From NCBI GenBank assembly GCA_902763805.1, contig CACWTN010000007.1:8124-59314 (forward strand): a stretch of DNA of 51,191 nucleotides, written 5' to 3'. Origin of the DNA: an uncultured bacterium (GTDB lineage: Bacteria; Cyanobacteriota; Vampirovibrionia; Gastranaerophilales; Gastranaerophilaceae). A program made the position numbers and the translations under genes. Positions 33,698-42,348 of the stretch are shown here, in pieces (within the stretch, counting starts at the first letter, position 1; the number at the start of each line of letters is the position of its first letter). The notes beneath the pieces are model-generated. The model did no database searches. It was not told where the DNA came from and saw only the letters and a list, made by a program, of their open reading frames with translations.

Positions 33698-35854
33698 TTA
33701 CTGGCCGACCGGTGCTGTCTGAACAGGTATCGGCGCAAAATTATTTACCGGGGGCTCAACTCTTTCTATCGGAACTTCAATAGTCGGAACTTCCTTTTTT
33801 ACTGAGCTTTCTGTCTTAAGAGGGAACGGTTTTATTACCGTTACAGGAACGGGCGGTGCTGTTTTTTCAGCAGGAGCATCTGTTGATTTTTTATCATTAT
33901 CACCGGCTTTGTCATCACTCTCCGTTTTTACTTCTCCTCCCTGAGGAATAACAGAAACGCTTGATGCTTTAAACGGATTTAAAACAATTTCAGGATATTC
34001 AAAATCAGATTTTCCGTACTGCTGAGTTGCAACCAGCATTACGTCATGCCAAATCTTTGCAGGGATTGTACCGCCTGTAATTCCGCCCATCTGAGAGTTG
34101 TCGTCGTTACCAACCCAGACACCTGTTGCAACATCAGGAGTAAAACCTATAAAATAAGCATCTTTACTGTCATCTGTTGTACCTGTTTTTCCGGCTGCCG
34201 GTTTCCCGATATCTGCTGCGCGTCCGGTACCGTTCGTAATTACCGTTTTCATAATCGCAGTCATTGTTGCTGCGGTATTTATGTTCAAAACTCTGCTTGT
34301 GCGGGTTTTTCTTGATTCATAAAGTATTGTACCTCTTGAAGATTCAACTCTTTCAATTGCGAATGGTTCTACTTTATACCCTCCGTTTGCAAATACTCCA
34401 AATGCTCTTGTCATCTCAAACAACTTAACACTGTTTGAACCAAGTGCAATAGTATAATCGTAAGGGATAGGAGTTGTAATTCCCATTACTCTTGCAAGCT
34501 GTATAACAGGTCTTACGCCAATCATATCCATAATTCTTGCGGCACATACGTTAGAAGATACCATTAAAGCTGTGTAAACAGGTATTTTTCCTCTGTATTT
34601 ATTTCCGTAGTTTCTCGGTGTCCAATTCCCGATTTTAACAGGCAAATCGTCTATCATATCATTAGGAGATAATCCCTTTTCGATAGCTGCCGTATAGATA
34701 AACGGTTTAAATGCGGAGCCGGAAGGTCTTTGTGATTGAGAAACCCTGTCATACTGGCTCTTTGTATAATCTTTTCCGCCCGCATAAACAAGAATTCTTC
34801 CGTCTACGGGACTGAACGAGAATACAGCAGCCTGATTCTTATCCTTTGTCATACCCCAGGCTTTAAGGTTAGCAAGAATTGCTTCATTAGCCTTTATCTG
34901 TGCATTATAATCCAGAGTTGTTATAACTTTCAGACCGCCGTTAACAATTTCATCTTCAGAGAAGCCTAGTTTCTGGAGTTCTTTCATTACATAATCACAG
35001 AAATAAGGAGCTTTGTTTGTAGCGTACATAATTGGCATTGTTGAAAGAACTATAGGCGCCTCTTTTGCCTTTTCATATGTTGCTTTATCAATGTATTTCA
35101 TTTTGTACATTCTGAGAAGCACCTGATTTCTCCGCTTCATCGCAAGCTCCTTGTTATTGTACGGTGAATAAACCGAAGGTGCCTGCGGCAAGCCTGCAAT
35201 AAGCGCCATCTCAGGTAATGTCAGCTGATTAAGATTTTTGTTAAAGTATATTTTTGCCGCACCTTTTACGCCATAAGCACCTGAACCTAAATAAACATTG
35301 TTCAGATACATTTCCAATATTTTGTCTTTTGAAATTGTTTTTTCTATCTGAGATGCAACCTGTAATTCCTTTATCTTTCTTGTGAAAGTCTTTTCGTTTG
35401 AGAGGAACAGAATTCTTGAAAGCTGTTGGGTTATTGTACTTGCACCCTGAACAACATGCCCGGCAAGAACGTTTGCAACCATTGAACGGGCAAGACCGAA
35501 TAAATCATAACCTTCGTGTTTATAAAAGTTTTTATCCTCTGTTGCAATAAGAGCTTTTACCAACTGTTCCGGGACTTCTTTAAGTTCAACATTTGAATAT
35601 GTAAATGCTGCAAATGTCTTTATTACCTGACCGTCACCGGCACAGAATGTTGTTACTATATTGGGTTTCAGCGTGTTAAGATTTTTTATCGGCGGCAGAG
35701 AAACAAGATAAAGCTTCAGCGCAAGAAATCCTGCCAAAATTATTCCGACACAAAAAACGCCTGCATAAAGCAAAAAGCTTGCAAGAGGATTATCTATTGA
35801 AATTCTGCCTTTGTTTCCTCGTTTTCTGTTTTTGGGGACATTATAATTACCCAT
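33698..35854 (-). CDS. Class A penicillin-binding protein (PBP1A type)
   Basis: 718 residues. One N-terminal membrane span (SFLLYAGVFCVGIILAGFLA, about residues 26-50) anchors it. The GT51 glycosyltransferase domain has ALIATEDKNFYKHEGYD and QGASTITQQLSR; the transpeptidase domain has RPSGSAFKPFIYTA with the active-site Ser (SAFK), SSN in MVSSNVCA, and KTGTTDDSKDAYF. The C-terminal 90 residues are Pro/Lys/Thr-rich and low complexity (VPVTVIKPFPLKTESS, IEVPIERVEPPV). It polymerises glycan strands and cross-links peptidoglycan outside the inner membrane. It starts a minus-strand block with the PurH-like, bamA and ompH genes. The start shares a divergent intergenic region with the YkgJ gene. Confidence 0.95.
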   Translation of the reverse strand: MGNYNVPKNRKRGNKGRISIDNPLASFLLYAGVFCVGIILAGFLALKLYLVSLPPIKNLNTLKPNIVTTFCAGDGQVIKTFAAFTYSNVELKEVPEQLVKALIATEDKNFYKHEGYDLFGLARSMVANVLAGHVVQGASTITQQLSRILFLSNEKTFTRKIKELQVASQIEKTISKDKILEMYLNNVYLGSGAYGVKGAAKIYFNKNLNQLTLPEMALIAGLPQAPSVYSPYNNKELAMKRRNQVLLRMYKMKYIDKATYEKAKEAPIVLSTMPIMYATNKAPYFCDYVMKELQKLGFSEDEIVNGGLKVITTLDYNAQIKANEAILANLKAWGMTKDKNQAAVFSFSPVDGRILVYAGGKDYTKSQYDRVSQSQRPSGSAFKPFIYTAAIEKGLSPNDMIDDLPVKIGNWTPRNYGNKYRGKIPVYTALMVSSNVCAARIMDMIGVRPVIQLARVMGITTPIPYDYTIALGSNSVKLFEMTRAFGVFANGGYKVEPFAIERVESSRGTILYESRKTRTSRVLNINTAATMTAIMKTVITNGTGRAADIGKPAAGKTGTTDDSKDAYFIGFTPDVATGVWVGNDDNSQMGGITGGTIPAKIWHDVMLVATQQYGKSDFEYPEIVLNPFKASSVSVIPQGGEVKTESDDKAGDNDKKSTDAPAEKTAPPVPVTVIKPFPLKTESSVKKEVPTIEVPIERVEPPVNNFAPIPVQTAPVGQ

Positions 35855-35894
35855 ATCTGACTCCTGTATATATTGATTTTCAACTCTTTTCTTA

Positions 35895-35924
35895 TTGACT
35901 ACTGTTGGAACGGTGTAGTATATT
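35895..35924 (+). promoter_or_regulatory. Sigma70-like promoter for the YkgJ gene
   Basis: TTGACT (35895-35900), an 18-base spacer and TATATT (35919-35924), 51 bp before the start codon, in the interval shared with the divergent PBP gene. Confidence 0.45.
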
Positions 35925-35975
35925 ATTAACTATATTTTACCAAATAAATATTATTGGGGATATTATAAAAACGGA

Positions 35976-36368
35976 ATGTTAAGTTTTTTGACAATATTAA
36001 AAAATGAATTTTTATCATATTTTGTTCCCGAAAAAATGGAATACAAAATCACGGGAAAATGTCTGAAATGCGGGAAATGCTGCAGGTATATGTATGCTTT
36101 TGACACATATACAACGACCGATTTCAAAATAATGCAGTTTTTGTTTCCCAAATACAAACGATTTTACATAAGAGGAAAAGACGAAGAAGGAAATTTGATT
36201 TTTGCATGCAAATACGTAACAGATGAAGGTTTATGTTCTGTATACGATAAAAGGCTGAAAATGTGCAGAAATTATCCGGCTAAAAAAATTAACTATCCCG
36301 GAAAATTACACGAAGGATGCGGATACAAAGTCGAGGACAAAAGTTTTGAAAGCTATTTAAAAAAGTAA
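35976..36368 (+). CDS. YkgJ-family cysteine cluster protein
   Basis: 130 residues. The N-terminal cluster ITGKCLKCGKCCRYM and later CKYVTDEGLCSVYDKRLKMC, with an RNYPA turn after the last Cys, are the pattern of the YkgJ/UPF0153 zinc- or iron-binding domain. Eight cysteines are visible in total. The function of the family is not established. The ribosome site is weak (GGA next to the ATG). It is divergent from the PBP gene and precedes the AAA+ gene by 85 bp. Confidence 0.85.
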   Translation: MLSFLTILKNEFLSYFVPEKMEYKITGKCLKCGKCCRYMYAFDTYTTTDFKIMQFLFPKYKRFYIRGKDEEGNLIFACKYVTDEGLCSVYDKRLKMCRNYPAKKINYPGKLHEGCGYKVEDKSFESYLKK

Positions 36369-36453
36369 ATAATTGTAAACACTGCACTTTATAATAGCAA
36401 ATTTATTTTTTTTTGGTTTTATACTAATCTGTAGGGGTACACAAGGAGTAGTA

Positions 36454-37962
36454 ATGAGAATAAATCCAATCAACGGTATAATGCCGGGTTGTCAGGCAAT
36501 AATTAATCACAAAGCAGACAGACAGATACAAACTTCAAACAGAATTACAGACTTAAATGCACTAAATAAAAATTATAATCAGCTAAACTTCAGGGGAGTA
36601 TCCTCAAAAGAATCTCTTGATTATGTACTTAAAATACCGCTTGAAGACAGGCTTGCTTCAATGTTCGAAAAAGTTGAAAAAGGCGACTTAATTCTTGTCG
36701 GAGAAAAATTAAGCAATGCAAAAACCAAAATGCTTGAAAGCATCTCAAGTATTGATGAAACCATAAAACGTGTATTTTTTCTTCCCGAAAAAAAATACAA
36801 AGGCTATGTCGGATTTTTCATAAACAAAGACTGGGACAAAGAAGTTATTAACCTGAACAATTCAGAGATTAAGCTTATTGATGCCGAAACTCTTAAATCG
36901 GATATATTAACTCCGCATGACAGCTATTACGTTTACGAAAACGATTTAATGCTCATTCCTGGGAATTACGATACGCTTCAAATCAAAGAAAAACCGAAAG
37001 TTGATTTATCGGGATTCAGAAAAAATTTCTGCAAAGCTGTTGATTTTTCTTCTCTTGAAAAAGCTGAAGTAGAAAAATTTAACAGAAAAATTGTATCTCA
37101 GCTTTCAAGAGAAGCAAAAGAAGTTTCAAATAAAGTTACATTCAAAGACGTAGGCGGTCAGGATGCTCTCATTACAGAGCTTAAAAGAAGTATTCTTTAT
37201 CCGATAAAATATCCTGAAATGTACGATACTTTTGATGTAAACAAAGGTTTTATTCTCTACGGTCCCGCCGGAACAGGTAAAACGCATATTGCAAGAGCTC
37301 TTGCAAACGAAGCAGATGCAAACTTTATCAGTCTTAACGGCTTGGAAATGGAATCAAAATGGGTTGGCGAATCAGAAGAAAACTGGAGAAACCTTTTTGA
37401 TGAAGCACGTCAAAAGCAGCCTTCAATAATGTTCATTGATGAAATTGACGCCATAGGTAAATCAAGAGGCGGTTCAGATACATACGGTGACAAAGTTCTG
37501 AACCAGATGCTGACTTTGATAAGCGACCTTGACAGCAGCCGTGATAATATTTTTATCATCGGTGCAACAAACAACTTCAAAGCTTTAGATAAAGCTTTAA
37601 TCCGTTCGGGAAGACTGAGCAAACATCTGGAAGTTAAACTGCCTGACCGTGACGGCGTTAAACAGATATTTGAAATACATTCAGGAAAGAAACCGCTCGA
37701 CAAAAAAATCGACAAAGAAGCTCTCATAGACAGGCTCTATGACCTCAAAGCAAGCGGTGCCGACATAAGATACGTTATAAATGAAGCTCACGTTATGGGT
37801 TATGACAGAGCAGGTATCCATGAAAAAATGGAAAACGGCACAATTACCGCAAGGGATAAACATAACTTCAGAATAACTCAGGAAGACTTTGACAAAGCAA
37901 TTGATAAATTTGTTGAAACCCGTAACGGCACAGACAGAAAACCTATCGGTTTCAAGGGATAA
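36454..37962 (+). CDS. AAA+ ATPase with tagged N-terminus, p97/spastin-like core
   Basis: 502 residues. The N-terminal 40 residues are Asn-rich and end QLNFRGVSS, the recurrent motif; residues about 60-220 form a globular region I do not recognise. The AAA+ core begins [20 protein letters not shown] and has Walker A GPAGTGKT (residues 270-277), a pore loop KWVGESEEN, Walker B FIDEID with Glu330, sensor NNF and an arginine pair [12 protein letters not shown]. The C-terminal helical lid follows, and the protein ends KPIGFKG. The core is closest to Cdc48/p97-spastin-type unfoldases (KYVGESE-like pore) with one ATPase ring. AAGGAG precedes the ATG. The client and cofactor are unknown. It starts a run with rsmE, the CCA enzyme and the phosphatase. 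Confidence 0.88.
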   Translation: MRINPINGIMPGCQAIINHKADRQIQTSNRITDLNALNKNYNQLNFRGVSSKESLDYVLKIPLEDRLASMFEKVEKGDLILVGEKLSNAKTKMLESISSIDETIKRVFFLPEKKYKGYVGFFINKDWDKEVINLNNSEIKLIDAETLKSDILTPHDSYYVYENDLMLIPGNYDTLQIKEKPKVDLSGFRKNFCKAVDFSSLEKAEVEKFNRKIVSQLSREAKEVSNKVTFKDVGGQDALITELKRSILYPIKYPEMYDTFDVNKGFILYGPAGTGKTHIARALANEADANFISLNGLEMESKWVGESEENWRNLFDEARQKQPSIMFIDEIDAIGKSRGGSDTYGDKVLNQMLTLISDLDSSRDNIFIIGATNNFKALDKALIRSGRLSKHLEVKLPDRDGVKQIFEIHSGKKPLDKKIDKEALIDRLYDLKASGADIRYVINEAHVMGYDRAGIHEKMENGTITARDKHNFRITQEDFDKAIDKFVETRNGTDRKPIGFKG

Positions 37963-38023
37963 AAGTAAAACTAATTTATATAAAACAATCCTTTATTGTA
38001 TAATGCAATAGAGGATTATTTTT

Positions 38024-38755
38024 ATGCCGCACTTTTTTATAACCAAAGAAAACGTACAAAATAACACTATTGTGATTAACGATAAGGAAAATTACCGCCA
38101 TATCGCAAGAGCTTTGCGTGCAAGAGTAGGCGAAAAACTTTTGCTTATTGATGAAAATCAAATGCAATATGAAACGGTAATTAAAGAAATTACAAACAAT
38201 GAAATAATTTGTGAAGCAGAAAATATTTACGCCTCAAAAAGAGATTTGGAGTTTGATTTATACCTGGCGCAATCTCCGCTCAGAAGCGATTCACAGTTAA
38301 CAATAATGGAAAAAGCAACAGAGCTGGGAATCAGAGGAGTTTATCCCTGTATAACCGATAACTGTGCCGTAAAAGAAAATGTTGCAAAATCAAAAGTTGA
38401 AAAATGGCAAAAAGTTATGTACGAAGCTTCAAAACAATGCGAAAGAGCAAAAGTTCCGACCTGTTTTGAGGTAAATAGTTTAGAAAATGTTCTTGATTTG
38501 GATTTTAACAGAGTTATTGTTTTCGGCGAACGTTCAACAGAACAGAACTTAAAACAGTATTTAAGCAAAAATCCGATAAAAAAAGGCGAAAAAATCCTTG
38601 TTGTAATAGGTCCTGAAGGCGGTTTCTCAAAAAGAGAATTTGATTTTTTCAAAGAAAGAAATCTGCCCATTATATCACTTGGCGACTTGATACTAAAAGC
38701 AGACACAGCCGTAACGGTTGCATTAGGAGATATGGTTTATGAGTATCAGGGCTGA
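38024..38755 (+). CDS. rsmE: 16S rRNA (uracil1498-N3)-methyltransferase
   Basis: Methylates N3 of U1498 in 16S rRNA using AdoMet. 243 residues. An N-terminal PUA-like part (NDKENYRHIARALRARVGEK) precedes the SPOUT/trefoil-knot domain with YLAQSPLRSDSQLTIMEKAT (here the usual K-x-x-r-x-x-x-i-x-K-a-T-E-L-G), VVIGPEGGFSKREFDFF and SLGDLILKADTAVTVAL, which form the AdoMet knot. GAGG stands 9 bases before the ATG. Its last 17 bases overlap the start of the CCA enzyme gene, so the two are translationally coupled. Confidence 0.95.
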   Translation: MPHFFITKENVQNNTIVINDKENYRHIARALRARVGEKLLLIDENQMQYETVIKEITNNEIICEAENIYASKRDLEFDLYLAQSPLRSDSQLTIMEKATELGIRGVYPCITDNCAVKENVAKSKVEKWQKVMYEASKQCERAKVPTCFEVNSLENVLDLDFNRVIVFGERSTEQNLKQYLSKNPIKKGEKILVVIGPEGGFSKREFDFFKERNLPIISLGDLILKADTAVTVALGDMVYEYQG

Positions 38756-40172
38756 TTTTATTTTAAAAGACATCCATGAAGGATACCTTGTCGGCGGTTA
38801 TATCCGTGATTTTCTTATCGGAAAAACAGGGGATAATACGTTTACCCCTGACAGGGATATTGCAATAAAAGGTGCGGAAAAATTTGCAAAAAAACTTGCG
38901 GAACAATTTGATGCAACATTTATTACTCTGGACAGCGAAAACAAAATTTACCGTCTTGTTCTGAAGGATAAAACAAACTATCTTGATATTTGCGAACTTC
39001 AGGGAAATACCATTGAAGATGATTTGTTAAGACGTGATTTTACGGTTAATGCAATTGCTTATGATTTAAAAGAAGACAAATTTATTGATATAACAGGCGG
39101 AATAGAGGATATTAAAAACAAATATCTGCGTGCGGTAAGAACAGAAAATCTGAAAGATGACCCTCTCAGAATACTGCGTGCATACAGATTTATAGCAACG
39201 CTAGGTTTTAACCCCGATGATGAGCTGATTTCTGCCGTAAAAGAATATTTACCGTTGTTAAAAAATCCCGCAAAAGAACGTATTCATGACGAAATTATGA
39301 AATTATTCGGGGGCAGATATACTTCTGAAACACTGTTAAAAATGCTTGAAACCGGGGTTCTTGAACTCATATTTCCGTGCGTAAAAGATATAAAGAAAAT
39401 TCCATCAAACACTCATCATCATCTTGATTTAATTCATCACGTAATTGAAACAGTAAGACAGATAGAGCTTATGTATGAAGGTTCAGAAAACGAAATTCGT
39501 GAACACCTTGATAAAACAGATTTTGGCGGATACCCGAGAATTAACCACCTCAAGCTTGCAGGGTTTTTACATGATATCGGCAAACCTTCCACATGGACGC
39601 TTGAAGATAATGGAGAAACCATTTGGACGGTAAATGACGGAACTGATTATCCAAAAGACAAACCCTATCGTCACAGATTTATAAAACACGATTTAGAGGG
39701 TGAAAAATTAGTTAAAACTCTGTTGAAAGATTTGAAATTTTCCAACAAACAGATTGAATACATATCATCTATGGTTCGATACCATATTTACCCATCAAAT
39801 GTAATCTCATCACCAAATTTGGACAAAAAAACAATGATGCGGTACATAAGAAGGATGGGAAATAATGTTATAGACAATATAATCCTTGCAAAAGCCGACA
39901 GATTCTCGGCACAGGGACCTGCGGTTACAAAAGAAATGACAGATGCAAATATAAACGGCTTAACCAGACTTCTGAATTTTTACCTTGAAGTCAAACCGAC
40001 ATTAAAACCGCTTCCGAAACTTATTGACGGAAAAGAGATTATGCAGATACTCGGGCTTAACCAATCTCCCGCTCTGGGTAAAATTATTAATGAACTCCAA
40101 GAAGCACAGCTAAACGGAGATGTCATCACAAAAGATGATGCCGTAAATTTTATTAAAAATATCAGCAAATAA
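38739..40172 (+). CDS. CCA-adding enzyme/poly(A) polymerase-type nucleotidyltransferase with HD domain
   Basis: 477 residues. The class II nucleotidyltransferase head has VGGYIRDFLIG and DRDIAIKG, followed by RRDFTVNAIAYDL and the RRD/GG region (DDPLRILRAYRF), as in CCA-adding enzymes and PcnB. The middle has the RNA-binding arm. The C-terminal HD domain has HHLDLIHHVIETV and FLHDIGKPSTW, then YRHRFIKHD, giving a metal-dependent phosphohydrolase pocket. It repairs or adds the tRNA 3' end; both tRNAs here already encode CCA, so repair or polyadenylation is plausible. Translation is probably coupled to rsmE (17-bp overlap). Confidence 0.92.
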   Translation: MSIRADFILKDIHEGYLVGGYIRDFLIGKTGDNTFTPDRDIAIKGAEKFAKKLAEQFDATFITLDSENKIYRLVLKDKTNYLDICELQGNTIEDDLLRRDFTVNAIAYDLKEDKFIDITGGIEDIKNKYLRAVRTENLKDDPLRILRAYRFIATLGFNPDDELISAVKEYLPLLKNPAKERIHDEIMKLFGGRYTSETLLKMLETGVLELIFPCVKDIKKIPSNTHHHLDLIHHVIETVRQIELMYEGSENEIREHLDKTDFGGYPRINHLKLAGFLHDIGKPSTWTLEDNGETIWTVNDGTDYPKDKPYRHRFIKHDLEGEKLVKTLLKDLKFSNKQIEYISSMVRYHIYPSNVISSPNLDKKTMMRYIRRMGNNVIDNIILAKADRFSAQGPAVTKEMTDANINGLTRLLNFYLEVKPTLKPLPKLIDGKEIMQILGLNQSPALGKIINELQEAQLNGDVITKDDAVNFIKNISK

Positions 40173-40209
40173 TTTTTTTAGCTGGTTTTATACTTATAAA
40201 GGTCAAATT

Positions 40210-40701
40210 ATGTACATATCATTTTCAAATATAAATTTTTTGGGTAAACCCTCAAATTACGCAAAAATAGATGAATACGTTTCACGCTCCGCACAGCCTC
40301 AGAAAGAAGATTTTGCATGGCTAAAAGAACAGGGTGTTACGGATGTAATCAACTTCCGTACTATGCATGCGCCGGAGATTAATTTTAACGAAGAAGCAGA
40401 AGTAAAAAAAGCCGGAATGAAATATCATAATATTCCTTCCGTAACAACAGACCCAAAAGAAGAAAATATTGACTTATTTTTAAAAAAGATAGAAGACATA
40501 AAAGCAAAAGGAGGAAAAGCACATATTCACTGTAAAGCAGGCGCAGACAGAACCGGCATGTACTCTTTTATCTACAAAATAAAAAACAAACTTGACAGTA
40601 TTACCCAATGTGAAGCTGAATGGTTTAAATTCGGTTATCACTACAAACGATATCCTGAGCTAATGGACTGGACAGTTAAGTTTGTATCAAAATACAAATA
40701 A
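40210..40701 (+). CDS. Dual-specificity/tyrosine phosphatase with tagged N-terminus
   Basis: 163 residues. The signature HCKAGADRTGM holds the nucleophile Cys108 and Arg114 of a cysteine-dependent phosphatase. DVINFR (the D-L-R-type strand) precedes it, and VSRSAQPQKEDFAWLKEQGV gives the usual 'R-S-x-Q-P' opening of bacterial small DSP-like enzymes. The N-terminus begins MYISFSNINFLGKPSNY, carrying the recurrent F-x-G motif. The substrate is unknown; phosphoproteins, inositol phosphates and RNA caps are all targets of this superfamily. AAAGG precedes the ATG. A TGGTTTTATACT promoter-like box, also found before the AAA+ gene, lies 15 bp upstream. Confidence 0.9.
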   Translation: MYISFSNINFLGKPSNYAKIDEYVSRSAQPQKEDFAWLKEQGVTDVINFRTMHAPEINFNEEAEVKKAGMKYHNIPSVTTDPKEENIDLFLKKIEDIKAKGGKAHIHCKAGADRTGMYSFIYKIKNKLDSITQCEAEWFKFGYHYKRYPELMDWTVKFVSKYK

Positions 40702-40734
40702 AAAAAACGACCGGTGTTTTGCCGGTCGTTTTTT
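40702..40734. terminator. Bidirectional terminator between phosphatase and rpsP
   Basis: Stem AAAAAACGACCGG (40702-40714) with CCGGTCGTTTTTT (40722-40734) and a 7-base loop. It is T-rich on both strands and serves the convergent genes on either side. Confidence 0.9.
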
Positions 40735-40749
40735 ATAACTTTTGAAAAA

Positions 40750-41178
40750 CTATGCTTCAGGAGCTGCTTCTTCCTTTGCTTCTTCTGCAGGAGCTTCAGC
40801 TTCTGCTGCTTCTGCTGCTTTTGCTGCTTCTGCTTCTGCTTTAGCTGCTTCTTCTGCAGCCTTTTTAGCTTCTTCTTCAGCTGCTTTCTTAGCCTGAGCT
40901 TTCTTAGAAAGTTTTACAGTTTCTGATTTTTTGTAGTTAAGAGAACCGTCTTCGTTGCAGTTAGCAATTAAGTACTTAACTGTATCTGTAGGTTGAGCAC
41001 CTTTAGAAATCCAAGCTTCAGCAGATGCCTTGTTCAACTTCATATCTTTTGTCTTAGGATTGTAATAACCTAATTCTTCGATAGGACGACCTTCTCTTTT
41101 TGTAGTTGAGTTAATAACGATAACTCTGTATGTAGGAGCTTTCTTTGCGCCTAATCTTTTTAATCTGATTTTTAACAT
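40750..41178 (-). CDS. rpsP: 30S ribosomal protein S16 with long acidic-alanine tail
   Basis: 142 residues. The first 80 are a normal S16: [37 protein letters not shown] and [10 protein letters not shown]. The remaining 60 residues are an Ala/Glu/Lys-only extension (for example [20 protein letters not shown]) with no counterpart in E. coli S16. S16 binds 16S rRNA early in 30S assembly. AAGGA precedes the ATG by 8 bases. The tail could be a helical arm on the ribosome surface. Low-complexity tails on ribosomal proteins are seen in other phyla, but this one is long. Confidence 0.95.
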   Translation of the reverse strand: MLKIRLKRLGAKKAPTYRVIVINSTTKREGRPIEELGYYNPKTKDMKLNKASAEAWISKGAQPTDTVKYLIANCNEDGSLNYKKSETVKLSKKAQAKKAAEEEAKKAAEEAAKAEAEAAKAAEAAEAEAPAEEAKEEAAPEA

Positions 41179-41213
41179 GTTAATTTTCCTTCTTTTTAAT
41201 GGTCCAGTGTAAA

Positions 41214-41264
41214 TGAGGTTCAGCCGTTACCTCAAACTTGACACGGGTTGAAAGAGGATACCCG
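41214..41264 (-). promoter_or_regulatory. Two hairpins in the rpsP leader
   Basis: On the minus strand upstream of rpsP, TGAGGT/ACCTCA (41214-41219 with 41229-41234) and CGGGT/ACCCG (41244-41248 with 41260-41264) can pair. They lie 35-90 bp before the start codon, where ribosomal protein leaders often bind their product. No published leader motif is recognised. Confidence 0.3.
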
Positions 41265-41340
41265 CTCAATAATAAATAACCATAAAAAATACAATAAATC
41301 AATACATTGGGACAAAATTGTTAAGATTTTTTATAGCGAA

Positions 41341-41985
41341 CTATATATTAAAACTTTTTCTCTTGCCTTCTTCGTGCAAAATACCGCCGCCGCATACAGT
41401 TTCAATTATTTTCAGAACGAATTCTCTTGATGCGTCGGTACTGTTGAGGAAAAATTCTCTGTTTGGCATATGCGACAGTTTAAATATTGAATTTTGCGAC
41501 TTATCCGCAGGAACATACAATGACGCAATTTCTTTTTCCAGAAGAACTTCCATTATGTCACTTCTGTTTTTAAGACCATCTGTTAGTTCATTAAAATTAC
41601 CTTTTATCGCCATTATACGACCTGAGAACATGGGAGCAGCACCTTCCCTGTGCAAAGCCTGCGGCTCAAAGTTACATCTTGTTGTGAGGCTTATTGTATG
41701 CCAGAGGATATTAATAATAACAACACTCTTATCTTTGTCGTGCTCAACATATATATTCTGAGTGGTTATCCCTCTTGCCGCGAACGATTGTTTCAGCGTA
41801 TCCGCAATCGCTTTAAGATTGTCAATCATCTCTGAAAATATCTCAGTTGTATTTAAAGTCGCATGCTGAAAATCCAAAAACTGCTTATACATATGCGTTG
41901 AAACAAGTCCGACTCTCTCCTGTATAAGCGATGATTTTCTGAAGGAAGTTTCCGTATTATTAAAGTTTTCGTAACCTTGGCTCAA
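41341..41985 (-). CDS. Hypothetical protein (214 aa)
   Basis: Not recognised. The N-terminal third is a long helical stretch (TSFRKSSLIQERVGLVSTHM to ADTLKQSFAARG) and the middle a mixed domain beginning TQNIYVEHDKDKSVVIINIL, then GAAPMFSGRIMAIKGN. The C-terminus ends in a Gly-rich segment (VCGGGILHEEG). It has no membrane span or signal. An ATTGAGCC start context gives no clear ribosome site, but the frame is long and uninterrupted. It lies downstream, on the minus strand, of a gene-free stretch with an AAATTGT-A-ACAATTT palindrome near 42048-42062. Confidence 0.7.
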   Translation of the reverse strand: MSQGYENFNNTETSFRKSSLIQERVGLVSTHMYKQFLDFQHATLNTTEIFSEMIDNLKAIADTLKQSFAARGITTQNIYVEHDKDKSVVIINILWHTISLTTRCNFEPQALHREGAAPMFSGRIMAIKGNFNELTDGLKNRSDIMEVLLEKEIASLYVPADKSQNSIFKLSHMPNREFFLNSTDASREFVLKIIETVCGGGILHEEGKRKSFNI

Positions 41986-42173
41986 TTAACGCCTCCTAAC
42001 ATGATAATACACTAAATTTTCGCTAAAGTTAACATGAAATATTAAAAATTGTAACAATTTCTGCGGCAGACGTTATGAGGTTCTTCTAATGTGGAACAGA
42101 AAAAGTGTAGGGGGTTGTTCGTGCATGCGAATTATCCGACAGACGGCAAATGTCAAAGAAAGGAGTATTAAAA

Positions 42174-42263
42174 ATGGAAATTTTAAATCTGGTATTATTC
42201 GGCTGTGTATTCTACCTTGCTCTTATCGGCATTCCTACTCTTTGTGAAAAACACGGTAAATAG
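42174..42263 (+). CDS. 29-residue single-span membrane peptide
   Basis: Reads MEILNLVLFGCVFYLALIGI, then PTLCEKHGK and a TAG stop. Residues 4-22 form one hydrophobic helix; the end is charged. A strong AAAGGAG stands 9 bases upstream of the ATG and a terminator follows 44 bp after the stop codon, so a dedicated small transcript is likely. Not a known KdpF, CydX or photosystem peptide by sequence. It may be a small membrane regulator or an accessory subunit of a complex encoded elsewhere. The gene-free stretch 41986-42173 before it has the palindrome noted above and no other feature. Confidence 0.6.
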   Translation: MEILNLVLFGCVFYLALIGIPTLCEKHGK

Positions 42264-42306
42264 AGCATCAGCATTTAGGACTGATAAAGACTAATAAAAA
42301 AGCTGT

Positions 42307-42340
42307 AATGTGAACCAAGGTTTTTGGTTCACATTTTGTT
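42307..42340. terminator. Terminator after the 29-residue peptide gene
   Basis: A 12-bp stem, AATGTGAACCAA (42307-42318) with TTGGTTCACATT (42324-42335) and a 5-base loop, followed by TTGTTGTT on the plus strand. On the minus strand an A-run upstream gives a T-run, so it may also end the large minus-strand gene. Confidence 0.7.
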
Positions 42341-42348
42341 GTTATAAA

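Noticed and set aside
33673-33738. Longer start for the PurH-like gene
   Set aside because: It runs into the PBP gene, begins with a basic tail unlike the family and has no ribosome site; the ATG at 33672 has one.
40714-40926. Open frame of 70 residues, almost only Cys/Phe/Ser/Leu
   Set aside because: It is the antisense of the Ala/Glu/Lys-rich tail of S16; the composition is a mirror of the repeat.
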